Below are positions 26,632 to 36,124 of a stretch of DNA of 64,000 bases, piece after piece (positions within the stretch are counted from its first letter, which is position 1; each line of letters opens with the position of its first letter). Source of the DNA: Acetobacter senegalensis. GTDB taxonomy: Bacteria > Pseudomonadota > Alphaproteobacteria > Acetobacterales > Acetobacteraceae. A program made the position numbers and the translations under genes. The stretch is taken from NCBI RefSeq assembly GCF_001580995.1, contig NZ_LHZU01000137.1, positions 1-64,000 on the forward strand, written 5' to 3'. The notes under the pieces were generated by a model. The model made no database searches and had not been told where the DNA came from. It saw nothing but the letters and a program-made list of their open reading frames with translations.

Positions 26632-27687
26632 GTGGCGGAAAAAAAAGACCGGTCAGCATATCGGGCAGGAGAGGATAAGAGCAGGTCATTCCCTGCTCTG
26701 CCAGGCAGGCAACGCCAGAGCGAGGAAAACATCCGTCTTTTCGACCGCAGACAGGCATTGTGCCGATTTGTGGCCGCAGGCGCTGGGGCGGTGGGTATGC
26801 TGGCTGGGCAGCGTGCCTTTGCGCAGCAGATGTCTCTCCCTTTGGCATCCTCTTCTCCAGACAGGTTGCCGCCGATCAATGGTGTGTATGACTGGCACGC
26901 CTTGCCCCCAACCCCAACGCCCTTGGAGAGCGAGGCTGGTGGTCAGCAGGTGGATACGGGGTTTGTGCCGGGGCAGGGACGAGCGCAGATCTATTTTGCC
27001 TCTGCCGGGCAGGGCGTTCCGGTTATCCTGCTGCATGATGGTTTGGCGAACTCTGATTACATGAGTGACCTTGCGCGTGCTCTGTTGAGGGCGCGATGCC
27101 GTGTTGTGGTGATGGACGCACGTGGCCATGGGCGCAGCACCATGGGAACCTTGCCGTTAAGCTATGATCTTCTTGCAGATGATGTGGTCACCTTGATGGC
27201 ATATTTGCGCCTGCGCAATGCGGCCTTTGTGGGGTGGGGCGATGGTGCGGTGCAGGCCATGAATGTGGCCATGAGACATCCTGGCACAGTTTCACGGGTT
27301 TTTGCATTTGCCCCCCGCACAACGCCCGATGGGTTGTTGGCTTCTGGCGAGAATGCACCGACAATCAAATCCTTCATGACGCGAGCAAAAACCGAATATA
27401 AGCGTTTGTCCCGTTCTGGCAGTTTTTCAGATTTACGTGACGATATGCGGAACCTGCATCGGCAGGCTCCTGAGTGGAGCAATGCTGACCTTGTGCGGGT
27501 TACGGCTCCGTTATGGGCCGTGGCGGCAGACCATGATGAACTGGTGGCACGGATGCAGGTCGAACAGATTGCATCCGCAATTGAAAATGCAGGTCTGGCT
27601 ATCCTGCCCGCTACCAGCCACTTTGCACTGTTGCAGAATCCTCTTCTGTTCTCTCTATCCGTAGAAAGTTTTCTGGGCGGTCGTTAA
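26632..27687 (+). CDS. Alpha/beta hydrolase fold protein lacking the Ser nucleophile
   Basis: 351 residues. An N-terminal polar stretch and a twin-arginine-like DRRQALCRFVAAGAGAVGML segment ending at AFAQQ (residues 38-66) suggest Tat export. The hydrolase core shows the oxyanion loop LLHDG (133-137) and MDARGHGRS. At the nucleophile elbow the usual G-x-S-x-G reads GWGDG (201-205), with Gly203 (codon GGC at 27238-27240) where Ser is expected. The acid (D300 or D302 in AADHDE) and His330 in TSHF remain. GTG 26632 has GAGAGG upstream. It may be inactive or a binding protein; a base-call error is also possible. Confidence 0.8.
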   Translation: MAEKKDRSAYRAGEDKSRSFPALPGRQRQSEENIRLFDRRQALCRFVAAGAGAVGMLAGQRAFAQQMSLPLASSSPDRLPPINGVYDWHALPPTPTPLESEAGGQQVDTGFVPGQGRAQIYFASAGQGVPVILLHDGLANSDYMSDLARALLRARCRVVVMDARGHGRSTMGTLPLSYDLLADDVVTLMAYLRLRNAAFVGWGDGAVQAMNVAMRHPGTVSRVFAFAPRTTPDGLLASGENAPTIKSFMTRAKTEYKRLSRSGSFSDLRDDMRNLHRQAPEWSNADLVRVTAPLWAVAADHDELVARMQVEQIASAIENAGLAILPATSHFALLQNPLLFSLSVESFLGGR

Positions 27688-27710
27688 GCTCTTAAGGTCA
27701 TCCTTGCATG

Positions 27711-27743
27711 AAAAAAGCCCCTGAATTTTTCAGGGGCTTTTTT
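27711..27743. terminator. Bidirectional terminator between the hydrolase and PEP carboxylase-like genes
   Basis: GCCCCTGA (27717-27724) pairs with TCAGGGGC (27730-27737), flanked by six A on the left and six T on the right. The flanks allow it to end both convergent genes. Confidence 0.92.
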
Positions 27744-27778
27744 GTTAAGGTGAAAATAGGTTCGGGGGCGTGTCAGGT

Positions 27779-30553
27779 TCAGCCAAAAGCGCCGATATCA
27801 TGCATGACGGCAACACTGATTTCCCGAACAAGTTCGAAAATCTGACGCATGGGAATGAAAATATCCCGATGTTCGTTAATATAGATGCTTTCTTCGCGCG
27901 GGCCGCGTGGTTCATGAAAATCAAGGTCTGACGCTGCCGTGCCAGAGGGGAAGATATGGTCCATTTCTTTCAGAACGGCCGGGATTTCCAGACACAGGAT
28001 CTGCTGCATCATCACATCCCGATTAAAACCACTGCGGGGCATGAAGAAGGGAATGCGGCAGGCCAGCAACCAGATCCGTTCAATCAGAGCAATGCGCACA
28101 GCATGAAGAACCCGCAGGCGGTTTGAACCATGCGGAGCATCTTCCCACGCTTCACGCAGTGCGAGGTGATCAGCCTGGATACGGCGGAACATGGCTTGCA
28201 GATCTGCTGAAAAATCAAGTTTTTCCAGATCCCGCATAAGGGAAAGGAAAGCGGCCCGTCGCGTTTTTGAAGGTTCAGCGGTCGCGCGGTCCAGCCAGAA
28301 ACCGGGGTCCAGCAACTGGATGACACATTTCAGTACCCGGTCATCAGAACTGGCAAGCGCGTGCTGTGCAAAATCAAGCGCTCTATGAAAACGCGGGCTG
28401 GATGTATTGAATGTTTCAAATGTGTCGGGGTGCCTGCGGGCAGCGGACCCAAGCCCCTGCAAGGTGTTCGCGCACCACCCCAACTGTTGCAGGATGGCGT
28501 TGTTCGGTATGGCGCGCAGTTGGCTTGGATGGGTAAGGCGGGAGCCCGTGGCAGCCTCTGCGCTCTGTCGCGCTGGCGGGCGGGAGCCCGTGCGATCAAT
28601 CAGGGCTGGCCCGAAAGCGCCCAGAAGGGCAGCGTATCCGGGGTCCCCTACCAGAGTGGTCATGCCCTCCGAAATGCTGGAAAAGAAATCGGCGGAGAAA
28701 TCTGGCTGTTCGTAAACCGGGTCACTTGCTGAGCTGAAGGGCGTGAAAAGATTTTCCGCAATGGAGGCAATAGTTGCGCCAGCAAGCTCTGGTGTGCCGA
28801 ACAGCAGGTAGCCATCTCCACCCTGAAACGCAGTTTCTTCTCGGCAGACAATGCCGGTTTCAGAAAATTTCTCCCGTACAAAGGGTGGAGAGAGATAATG
28901 CAGTCTGTCCGCCATCCGGAAGGGATGCGCGCCACGGCCAATGCTTTCCCCGTGCGTATCAAAGAAAACAACAGTGATATCTGTCAGGTCCCATAAAACA
29001 AGCTGTTCATGGATCTTCAGGCGTAACCGCTCGATCAGATTGGTTGCGGCAAGCTGACCAATATAACGGCCAGAATCAGAATACCCGAACTGGAAGCACA
29101 TGCGTCCCGTGCGGCGTATATAGTCTCGCCAGGAGGGAGAACGCAGCACTTCCTCTACAATGCGTTCACCGTTGGCTAACGCATCCTCTGTTTCAAACAG
29201 CGGGGAAATTTCAATCTTGTCGGCAACGCCAAAATACGTGGCCGCCCAGAGCGCAGCCAGCAGGGTGTAACCCGTTTCTGTTTCGGCAATCAGAAAACGC
29301 ACTGGGGTATCGGCGTCGATATGCTTGATGATCTGGGCAATGGTCATCATCAGGCGGCCAGCCGTGGCCGGGTCGGACAGGAGTGCACCGAAATCCACTG
29401 CCACTGGCGTAACCTGTGTCAGGGCTTCATTGACACGGTTTAACAGCGCCCTACGATGTGCCGGGTTGCCGGGATCATCACGAAGATTCAGTTTCTGGCG
29501 CACAAAATTATGAATCTGCGTGGCGTTCAGGCGCACATGTGTGTGCGCCAGTGCCAGACCATGCGCCAGAAAACCCGCACGGGCGACGGCCAGAGGCAAT
29601 TGAGCCTGTGGTTCTGCGGCAGCAATGGCGTCCTGTAGGTCTGTTGCCAGTTCTGAAGCGCTTCGCAGGGCCGTTGCGTGATGGTTGACCAACAGATCTG
29701 CAAACCGGGCAACGGCCTGAGGGTCGGGGCAGGTTGGTGTCGCTTCAATCTGCTGTTTGACGGTGCTGATAGCGTGTTTCAGGCGATCCTGAAGAACCGG
29801 CACAGAGGCTCCGCTTGCATTTATTTGCTGTTCCAGCCGTTCAAGTTGGAACAATTTCATACGCAAGCGCAGGCGCAACGTGTCCCACCAGCCAATGTCC
29901 GTGCGGCCATCCGTATCGTAACCAACCCAACTGGTTGCAATAATGGGTTGCGGGGCGAGTGTGTGCCAGCTTTCGGGCCAGCGCTGCTGTGCAGCGGAAA
30001 GAAGTTCGGCGCTCAGGAGATCAATGGCATCCCGCGCGCGGGCAATGGCCTGGGTCGCCAGGTCAAATTCTTCATTAAGAGTAGGCGGCGCGCTTCGCCG
30101 GTGTGTTTCAAAATAAGGGGCTTTGTCTGGCAGAACGGGTTGGGAGGCACATTGAGCCAAAGCCGCATACACATCATTATTGACGGCGAATGTGGGGTGG
30201 GCGGTAAAGACCGCCGCAAACCGGGTTGGGGAGACTGCCTGGGTAAAGGCTTCCAGGGTGTTGGCTGGCAGGTTTGTCAGAAGCGTATCCACACAGTCTT
30301 TCAGCCGCTGATGTGTGGCTTCCTGACCCGCTCCGCCCACGTAGCGGTGCAGGCGGCCTGCCCGGCGTAGAAATGCGGCGTCCCGCAAGGTGCGAACCAG
30401 TTCAGCAATGTCATCATGGGCCAATCTGCCGTCTTCAAGCGCCATTCCCACCATGTGCGCCATGGCCATTACCGGGTTGGAGGCATCCTCCGCGTCGTTC
30501 CGTATGGTTGTCAGGAGAGAGGCAAGGGCAGGCGGAAGAGTGCTGTAGTCCAT
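27779..30553 (-). CDS. Divergent phosphoenolpyruvate carboxylase-like protein
   Basis: 924 residues, near the usual PEP carboxylase length. Family landmarks are FTAHPTF (His119), ISPLFETEDAL, GYSDSG (about 490-495), GRGAHP (540-545), GSRP and LRAIP. Several catalytic positions differ. The GYSDSGK lysine is Arg496. FHGRGG reads FDTHGE, so the His is Asp532 and the first Arg is His534; the second Arg (540) is kept. The C-terminus ends DIGAFG instead of the usual QNTG. It may have changed chemistry or a regulatory role, so I give no ppc symbol. ATG 30553 was chosen; a GTG at 30565 is possible. The gene stands alone. Confidence 0.8.
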   Translation of the reverse strand: MDYSTLPPALASLLTTIRNDAEDASNPVMAMAHMVGMALEDGRLAHDDIAELVRTLRDAAFLRRAGRLHRYVGGAGQEATHQRLKDCVDTLLTNLPANTLEAFTQAVSPTRFAAVFTAHPTFAVNNDVYAALAQCASQPVLPDKAPYFETHRRSAPPTLNEEFDLATQAIARARDAIDLLSAELLSAAQQRWPESWHTLAPQPIIATSWVGYDTDGRTDIGWWDTLRLRLRMKLFQLERLEQQINASGASVPVLQDRLKHAISTVKQQIEATPTCPDPQAVARFADLLVNHHATALRSASELATDLQDAIAAAEPQAQLPLAVARAGFLAHGLALAHTHVRLNATQIHNFVRQKLNLRDDPGNPAHRRALLNRVNEALTQVTPVAVDFGALLSDPATAGRLMMTIAQIIKHIDADTPVRFLIAETETGYTLLAALWAATYFGVADKIEISPLFETEDALANGERIVEEVLRSPSWRDYIRRTGRMCFQFGYSDSGRYIGQLAATNLIERLRLKIHEQLVLWDLTDITVVFFDTHGESIGRGAHPFRMADRLHYLSPPFVREKFSETGIVCREETAFQGGDGYLLFGTPELAGATIASIAENLFTPFSSASDPVYEQPDFSADFFSSISEGMTTLVGDPGYAALLGAFGPALIDRTGSRPPARQSAEAATGSRLTHPSQLRAIPNNAILQQLGWCANTLQGLGSAARRHPDTFETFNTSSPRFHRALDFAQHALASSDDRVLKCVIQLLDPGFWLDRATAEPSKTRRAAFLSLMRDLEKLDFSADLQAMFRRIQADHLALREAWEDAPHGSNRLRVLHAVRIALIERIWLLACRIPFFMPRSGFNRDVMMQQILCLEIPAVLKEMDHIFPSGTAASDLDFHEPRGPREESIYINEHRDIFIPMRQIFELVREISVAVMHDIGAFG

Positions 30554-30680
30554 GAGGCCGTCCACTGTTTGAATTTATTTATGAGGCAACCGACCTGCTT
30601 ACATTTTCATGTCTGCTCATTGCCCGCAACCGCCTCACACACTCTTGGGGTGTGGGAGAGGGAGTGCTATCCAGATTGTC

Positions 30681-31979
30681 ATGACGTCATACCCTGAGAG
30701 TGATACCGATCTTGCCGCCCGAAAAACCCTGAAACGGTACCAGCGTGCCGCAACAGGGCTGCTGGTTTTCATGGGTGGGCTCACAGTTGTCGGTTATGCC
30801 GCGCCTGCTGCCGGATGGGTGGCGGATGGAGTCTGGCTGGAAATGCTGCGTGCCGGGGCGCGGGCAGGCGTGGTTGGTGGTCTGGCGGACTGGTTTGCCG
30901 TTGTGGCGCTGTTTCGGCACCCCATGGGGCTGCCTATTCCGCATACCGCGATTCTGCCGGCCCAGAAGGAACGGCTTGGCCGGGCGTTGGGGCGCTTTGT
31001 CTCCGGGCAGGTCTTTACAGAAAAAGAAGTCTCCAACGTGCTGGGGCAGGTGGATGTGCCCAGCTTTCTGGCGAACATGCTGGATGATCCGGCGGTAAGG
31101 GAGACTATAACGCGGTCACTGCTTTCTTCCATGCCGCAGATGCTGGACCGGCTGGAAGATGGCCGTGCCAGTGGGGCCATTGGCAAGGTGTTTCCCCGTC
31201 TGCTGGGCGGCAGCAATCTGGCTCCCATTGTGGCCAAGGCTCTGCGCAGTCTGGTGGATGATGATCGGCATCAGGAAGTGCTGTCTTATCTGCTGGGGCA
31301 GATCAAGGATGGTTTGCAGGCAAAGGAAGGCGCTTTGCGCACCATGATTGAAGACAGGGTGCGGGAGCAGGGAGGACGTATTCTCGGGTGGGCCATTGGC
31401 GGCTCCATTGCGACCCGTGTGCTGATGGCGGCCAGCAAGGAACTGGAGCGGGTAGACCCCCAGAACTCTACGCTGCGTGAGGGCTTTACTACCTGGGTGC
31501 GTGGGCAGATTGACCGTATTGAAACAGACCCGGAGCGCGGGAAGGAAATTTCTCAGGCTGTTCTGGGGGTTCTGTCGCACGAGAGTGTAGTGGTCTGGTG
31601 GGCTGATATATGGCAGCGGTTCCGCAGACTGGTGGAAGCCGATGTGGAAGACCCCAATGGCCGTATTGCCTCCATTGTTGAGGAGGCTCTGTCCCGCATG
31701 GCCACGCAGGCGCGGCATGATCCGGTGCTGCGCAAACGTATTATGGATGGCGTTGCCAAAGCCACCTTCAAGACGCTCCCTTTTGTAAGGGAGCGCATGG
31801 CAGACTTCATCGCGCGTGTGGTGGCTGGCTGGGATGCCGTGCAGATTGCGGAAAAGCTGGAGCTGCGCGTGGGCAAGGACCTTCAATACGTGCGCTTCAA
31901 TGGAACGTTGGTCGGATTCGGGGTGGGAGCGCTGCTGTTTGCCGTTCTGCGCCTGCTGTTCGGGCTGAATGCACAATAG
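30681..31979 (+). CDS. DUF445 family membrane protein
   Basis: 432 residues. An N-terminal hydrophobic pair (about 22-42 and 50-75) contains GGLADWFAVVALFRHPMGLPIPHTAIL, in which the ADWFAV-ALFRHP core marks DUF445. A long helical, charged middle region follows, and the protein ends in a C-terminal membrane helix (GFGVGALLFAVLRLLFGL). The family is widespread and uncharacterised; I propose no function. The start at ATG 30681 was preferred over an in-frame upstream GTG/ATG set because it gives the family N-terminus. It is divergent from the PEP carboxylase-like gene and followed by the Suf operon promoter region. Confidence 0.88.
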   Translation: MTSYPESDTDLAARKTLKRYQRAATGLLVFMGGLTVVGYAAPAAGWVADGVWLEMLRAGARAGVVGGLADWFAVVALFRHPMGLPIPHTAILPAQKERLGRALGRFVSGQVFTEKEVSNVLGQVDVPSFLANMLDDPAVRETITRSLLSSMPQMLDRLEDGRASGAIGKVFPRLLGGSNLAPIVAKALRSLVDDDRHQEVLSYLLGQIKDGLQAKEGALRTMIEDRVREQGGRILGWAIGGSIATRVLMAASKELERVDPQNSTLREGFTTWVRGQIDRIETDPERGKEISQAVLGVLSHESVVVWWADIWQRFRRLVEADVEDPNGRIASIVEEALSRMATQARHDPVLRKRIMDGVAKATFKTLPFVRERMADFIARVVAGWDAVQIAEKLELRVGKDLQYVRFNGTLVGFGVGALLFAVLRLLFGLNAQ

Positions 31980-32073
31980 AGGCATGGATGGCTCATCACG
32001 TTCGCGCGCCTTGGATATATGCGTTCGTTTTGGGTTGACGTTTGGTGTCCTTGGCTCCATGTGTCTGAAACAG

Positions 32074-32086
32074 GACCTGACAGGTC
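32074..32086 (+). promoter_or_regulatory. Palindrome in the Suf operon promoter region, candidate Rrf2 operator
   Basis: GACCTGACAGGTC is a perfect 6-bp inverted repeat around one central base, 22 bases before the regulator start codon. A TTGACG at 32035-32040 could be a -35 box, placing the palindrome near the transcription start, though the matching -10 is poor. Binding by the Rrf2 regulator encoded next to it is inference. Confidence 0.4.
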
Positions 32087-32108
32087 TCCAATCAGGTGAT
32101 GCAGGATA

Positions 32109-32573
32109 ATGCTGAAACTTTCCCGGCTGGCTGACTATGCGGTCGTTATACTTGTGAACCTTGGTGAGCAGGATGGCGTTGTAACCTCTCCTGCGCTGGC
32201 GGCTGAAACCGGCGTGCCGGAACCAACTGTGGCCAAGGTGCTCAAGGTTTTATCGGCCCACAAATTTGTTTTGTCCCAGCGGGGGGCAAAAGGCGGTTAT
32301 CGGCTGGCGCGTCCGCTGTCCGAGATTTCCGTGGCCAGTGTCATTGCCGCAGTGGATGGCAAGATTGCGCTCACCGCGTGTGTGGATGGTGGAGAATGTG
32401 ATACCGGCGTGTCCTGCGGGATGTGCGGGACATGGGACACCATCAACCAAGCCATTCGGGACACTCTGGAGGCCATTTCGTTGGAAACGATGCGTCAGAA
32501 AAGCGGGTGCGGTTCTACGTTCCTGAAACCGAATGTGCAGACCTGCGCCAATGCAGAACGTGAGGGGGCTTGA
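32109..32573 (+). CDS. Rrf2 family iron-sulfur regulator of the SUF operon
   Basis: 154 residues. Residues 1-80 form the Rrf2 winged helix, beginning MLKLSRLADYAVVIL with recognition helix VPEPTVAKVLKVL and the wing RGAKGGYRLARP. Three to four Cys lie in the loop CVDGGECDTGVSCGMCG (about 91-107), matching cluster-binding IscR/SufR-like proteins. It is the first gene of the operon and ends three bases before sufB, so it probably represses its own operon when cluster-loaded. It is close to the SUF regulator type named in Xanthomonas and Alphaproteobacteria. Confidence 0.92.
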   Translation: MLKLSRLADYAVVILVNLGEQDGVVTSPALAAETGVPEPTVAKVLKVLSAHKFVLSQRGAKGGYRLARPLSEISVASVIAAVDGKIALTACVDGGECDTGVSCGMCGTWDTINQAIRDTLEAISLETMRQKSGCGSTFLKPNVQTCANAEREGA

Positions 32574-32576
32574 GTT

Positions 32577-34067
32577 ATGCCAGCAGTAACCGAAACGCGT
32601 GAAGCAGTCGAAAAACTGGGGCAGTCCTCCTATAAATGGGGGTTCGAGACCGACATTGATATGGATCTCGCCCCCAAGGGCCTGAATGAAGACACCATCC
32701 GCCTGATCTCCGCCCGCAAGGAAGAACCGGAATGGTTGCTGGAGTGGCGGCTTGCGGCCTTTAGCGCGTGGCAGCAGATGGAAGAGCCCAAATGGGCCAA
32801 GGTCGCGTATCCTCCCATTGATTATCAGGATGCGCATTACTACGCCGCACCCCGGAAGAAGCCCGGCCCCAAATCGTTAGAAGAAGTTGATCCGGAACTG
32901 CTGCGGACCTACGAAAAACTGGGCATTCCGCTGCATGAACAGGCACTTCTGGCCGGTGTGGAATTGCCGGAAGGTGAAACGGCCCGCCCGCCTGTGGCGG
33001 TGGACGCCGTGTTTGACAGTGTTTCCGTGGTCACCACCTTCCGCAAAACGCTTGAAGAAGCCGGTGTGATTTTCTGCCCCATTTCCGAGGCCGTGAAAGA
33101 GCACCCGGATCTTGTGCGTAAATACCTGGGCACCGTGGTTCCCGCCGGGGACAATTTCTATGCAGCCCTGAACTCCGCCGTGTTTACGGATGGCTCTTTT
33201 GTGTACGTGCCCAAAGGGGTGCGGTGCCCGATGGAGCTTTCCACCTACTTCCGGATCAATGCCCGTAACACCGGGCAGTTTGAACGCACGCTGATTGTGG
33301 TGGAAGATGGGGCATCCGTCTCTTACCTGGAAGGCTGTACAGCCCCCATGCGTGACGAGAACCAGCTTCACGCAGCCGTGGTGGAACTGGTGGCCATGGA
33401 AGATGCCTCCATCAAATATTCCACGGTGCAGAACTGGTATCCGGGCGATGAAAATGGCCGGGGCGGCATTTATAACTTTGTGACCAAACGTGGAGCATGC
33501 CGTGGTGCGCGCTCCAAGATTTCCTGGACACAGGTTGAAACAGGTTCCGCTATCACATGGAAATACCCGTCCTGCATTCTGCAGGGGGAAGGGTCCGTGG
33601 GTGAGTTCTATTCAGTTGCGGTTACAAACAACCATCAGCAGGCTGATACGGGCACCAAGATGATCCATATCGGGCGCAATACGCGCTCGACCATCATCGC
33701 CAAGACCATCAGTGCCGGGCAGTCTGACAGCACATATCGCGGATTGGTGCGGGTATTGCCCAAGGCGTATGGTGCGCGCAATTTCACGCAGTGTGACAGC
33801 CTTCTGATTGGTGACCGCTGTGGTGCGCACACCGTGCCTTATATTGAAAACCGCAACATGGGCGCGCGTATCGAACACGAAGCAACAACCTCCAAGATCT
33901 CGGAAGATCAGCTTTTCTACTGCCGTCAGCGTGGCTTGTCGGAAGAAGATGCAGTCGGGCTGATTGTGAACGGGTTCTGCCGGGATGTGCTGAAAGAGCT
34001 GCCCATGGAATTTGCGGTTGAAGCTCAGAAATTGTTGCAGATCAGCCTTGAAGGCAGCGTAGGGTAA
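32577..34067 (+). CDS. sufB: Fe-S cluster assembly scaffold SufB
   Basis: 496 residues. SufB is the scaffold of the SufBC2D complex, on which clusters form. The central region [22 protein letters not shown] with its C-terminal Cys and Glu is the family signature for cluster assembly, and [27 protein letters not shown] is conserved. Length is standard. It sits between the regulator and sufC with gaps of 3 and 13 bases. Confidence 0.97.
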   Translation: MPAVTETREAVEKLGQSSYKWGFETDIDMDLAPKGLNEDTIRLISARKEEPEWLLEWRLAAFSAWQQMEEPKWAKVAYPPIDYQDAHYYAAPRKKPGPKSLEEVDPELLRTYEKLGIPLHEQALLAGVELPEGETARPPVAVDAVFDSVSVVTTFRKTLEEAGVIFCPISEAVKEHPDLVRKYLGTVVPAGDNFYAALNSAVFTDGSFVYVPKGVRCPMELSTYFRINARNTGQFERTLIVVEDGASVSYLEGCTAPMRDENQLHAAVVELVAMEDASIKYSTVQNWYPGDENGRGGIYNFVTKRGACRGARSKISWTQVETGSAITWKYPSCILQGEGSVGEFYSVAVTNNHQQADTGTKMIHIGRNTRSTIIAKTISAGQSDSTYRGLVRVLPKAYGARNFTQCDSLLIGDRCGAHTVPYIENRNMGARIEHEATTSKISEDQLFYCRQRGLSEEDAVGLIVNGFCRDVLKELPMEFAVEAQKLLQISLEGSVG

Positions 34068-34080
34068 GGAGGGGCAAGAC

Positions 34081-34851
34081 ATGACCCAGTTTTTGGATAT
34101 TTCCGGTCTGTGTGCCCGGATTGATGCTGACGGGCAGGAAAAGGAAATTCTGCGCGGTGTGGATCTGAGCATCCCGCCGGGTGAGGTCCATGCCATCATG
34201 GGGCCGAATGGCTCCGGCAAGTCCACGCTCTCCTACGTGCTTGCTGGCCGTGAAGATTATGAGGTGACTGCGGGCAGCGTGACTTTCCAAGGCAAGGATC
34301 TGCTGGAAATGGAGCCCGAAGAGCGGGCTGCAGCCGGTCTGTTCCTGGCGTTTCAGTCTCCCATCGAACTGCCAGGCGTGAATAACGCCAACTTCCTTCG
34401 GACTGCGGTTAACGCCGTGCGTCGTGCTCGCGGGCAGGAAGAGCTGGATGCCGTCGCGTTCCTGAAAACGGCGCGTGAGGCGGCAAAGGCTCTTTCCATG
34501 GCGCCGGACATGTTGAAGCGGAACGTGAATGTCGGCTTCTCCGGTGGTGAAAAGAAGCGCAATGAAGTCTTGCAGATGACTCTTTTGCAGCCATCTTTCG
34601 CCATTCTGGATGAAACAGATAGCGGGCTGGACGTGGACGCCCTGCGTATCGTGGCAGAAGGTGTGAACCGCCTGCGTTCCCCGGATTTTTCTGCACTGGT
34701 TATTACCCACCATCAGCGCTTGCTGGATTATCTGGTGCCAGACCGCATTCACGTGATGGCCAAAGGGCGGATTATCCATTCTGGTGGTCCTGAACTGGCC
34801 AAGCAGATTGATAGTGAAGGCTATACCCGGTTTCTTGCGGAGGCGGCGTGA
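34081..34851 (+). CDS. sufC: Fe-S cluster assembly ATPase SufC
   Basis: 256 residues. An ABC-type ATPase without membrane domain. Walker A is GPNGSGKSTL (about 41-50), the signature is FSGGEKKRNE (about 154-163), and Walker B with the SufC-typical ILDETDSGLD is at about 175-184. It powers conformational change in the SufBCD scaffold. GTGA overlap joins it to sufD. Confidence 0.97.
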   Translation: MTQFLDISGLCARIDADGQEKEILRGVDLSIPPGEVHAIMGPNGSGKSTLSYVLAGREDYEVTAGSVTFQGKDLLEMEPEERAAAGLFLAFQSPIELPGVNNANFLRTAVNAVRRARGQEELDAVAFLKTAREAAKALSMAPDMLKRNVNVGFSGGEKKRNEVLQMTLLQPSFAILDETDSGLDVDALRIVAEGVNRLRSPDFSALVITHHQRLLDYLVPDRIHVMAKGRIIHSGGPELAKQIDSEGYTRFLAEAA

Positions 34852-36122
34852 ACGCAATTATCAAACAGCCCTCAGCAACCCTTGTGCCGTTCAAGGCGCG
34901 TCTTGACGCGATAACAGATCCGGCACGGAAAGCTGCTTTGGGCACTCTGCACAGGAGCGGTCTGCCTGATCGCCGTGTTGAGGCATGGAAATACACCAGC
35001 CTGCGTTTTCTGAATGAAACCCCGCTTGTTGCTCCGTCAGAAGAGTTTGATGCGGCAAAGGCCCGTGCCGAACTTGATCGGCTGGGCCTGACAGCGGGAG
35101 AAGGTGCTGATCTTCCACGGCTGGTCTTTGTGAATGGGCGTTACGCACCTGATCTGTCCGTTCCGCCCCAGAATGTGGGTCTGTCTTTCTTCGGCAAGAC
35201 GGAAGCGTTTGGAACCTTATCCAGCCCGGATCGGGATGCACTGACAGCCCTGAATGCGGCCTTGGCGACGGATGGTGCTGAAATCACGGTCGCGGCGGGG
35301 GTGGATGCGGGCCGGGTGCTTCTGGTCTCGCTGGGGTTGGCTGATGAGCCCGTTTCTTTCCACCCGCGCCATAGCGTGACAATTGAAGAAGGTGCGCGCC
35401 TGTCTCTTATCTGTGTTCAGGGTGGGCAGGGGCGTTATCTGCACAATCCGGTCATGGAACTTTCGGTTGCGGCAAATGCCACGCTGAATCATGTCACAAT
35501 CCAGACCGAAAGTGACGATGCCGCCTGTCTGGCAACGTTGTATGCCCAGATTGAAGAACGAGGCTCTTACGACAGTTTTGTTCTGGGGCTGGGTGCAGCT
35601 CTTTCCCGGCACGAAGTCCATGCCCGGCTGAACGCCCCCCATGCGGAAGTGCATGTGAATGGCGCGCAGCGCTTGCTGGGGCGTCAGGTGGGGGATGTGA
35701 CGAGTGTCATTACCCATGCAGCGCCTGATTGCCGCTCCCGTCAGACGGTGCGGAATGTGCTGGATGGACAGTCTCGCGGTGTGTTTCAGGGGAAAGTGCT
35801 GGTTGAGCGTATTGCCCAGAAGACCGATGGCTATCAGATGAATCAGGCGCTTCTGCTTTCCGAGCAGGCCGAGATTGATGCCAAGCCGGAGCTGGAAATT
35901 TACGCTGATGATGTCAAATGCAGCCATGGGGCCACCGTTGGCGCGCTGGATGACGAACAGATGTTCTATCTGCGCAGCCGCGGCGTGCCCGAAGCAGAAG
36001 CTCGGCAGATCCTGATTCACGCCTTTCTGGCGGAAGCTCTGGCTCTGATTCCGGATGCTGTGGCACAGACCTTGGCGGCGCACATTATGGAAATTCGCTT
36101 TCCGGTAACGGGAGAGGAATAA
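34848..36122 (+). CDS. sufD: Fe-S cluster assembly protein SufD
   Basis: 424 residues. SufD pairs with SufB and is thought to aid iron entry. The C-terminal beta-helix region carries CSHGATVGALDDEQMFYLRSRG with the conserved His. It starts with a GTG overlapping the sufC stop by four bases, so translation is coupled. The N-terminus contains RRVEAWKYTSLR, typical of SufD. Confidence 0.96.
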   Translation: MNAIIKQPSATLVPFKARLDAITDPARKAALGTLHRSGLPDRRVEAWKYTSLRFLNETPLVAPSEEFDAAKARAELDRLGLTAGEGADLPRLVFVNGRYAPDLSVPPQNVGLSFFGKTEAFGTLSSPDRDALTALNAALATDGAEITVAAGVDAGRVLLVSLGLADEPVSFHPRHSVTIEEGARLSLICVQGGQGRYLHNPVMELSVAANATLNHVTIQTESDDAACLATLYAQIEERGSYDSFVLGLGAALSRHEVHARLNAPHAEVHVNGAQRLLGRQVGDVTSVITHAAPDCRSRQTVRNVLDGQSRGVFQGKVLVERIAQKTDGYQMNQALLLSEQAEIDAKPELEIYADDVKCSHGATVGALDDEQMFYLRSRGVPEAEARQILIHAFLAEALALIPDAVAQTLAAHIMEIRFPVTGEE

Positions 36123-36124
36123 CA

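Noticed and set aside
26346-26879. 177-codon minus-strand frame between the AsmA-like and hydrolase genes
   Set aside because: It overlaps the start of both neighbours, has no family features, and the divergent region is expected to hold promoters.
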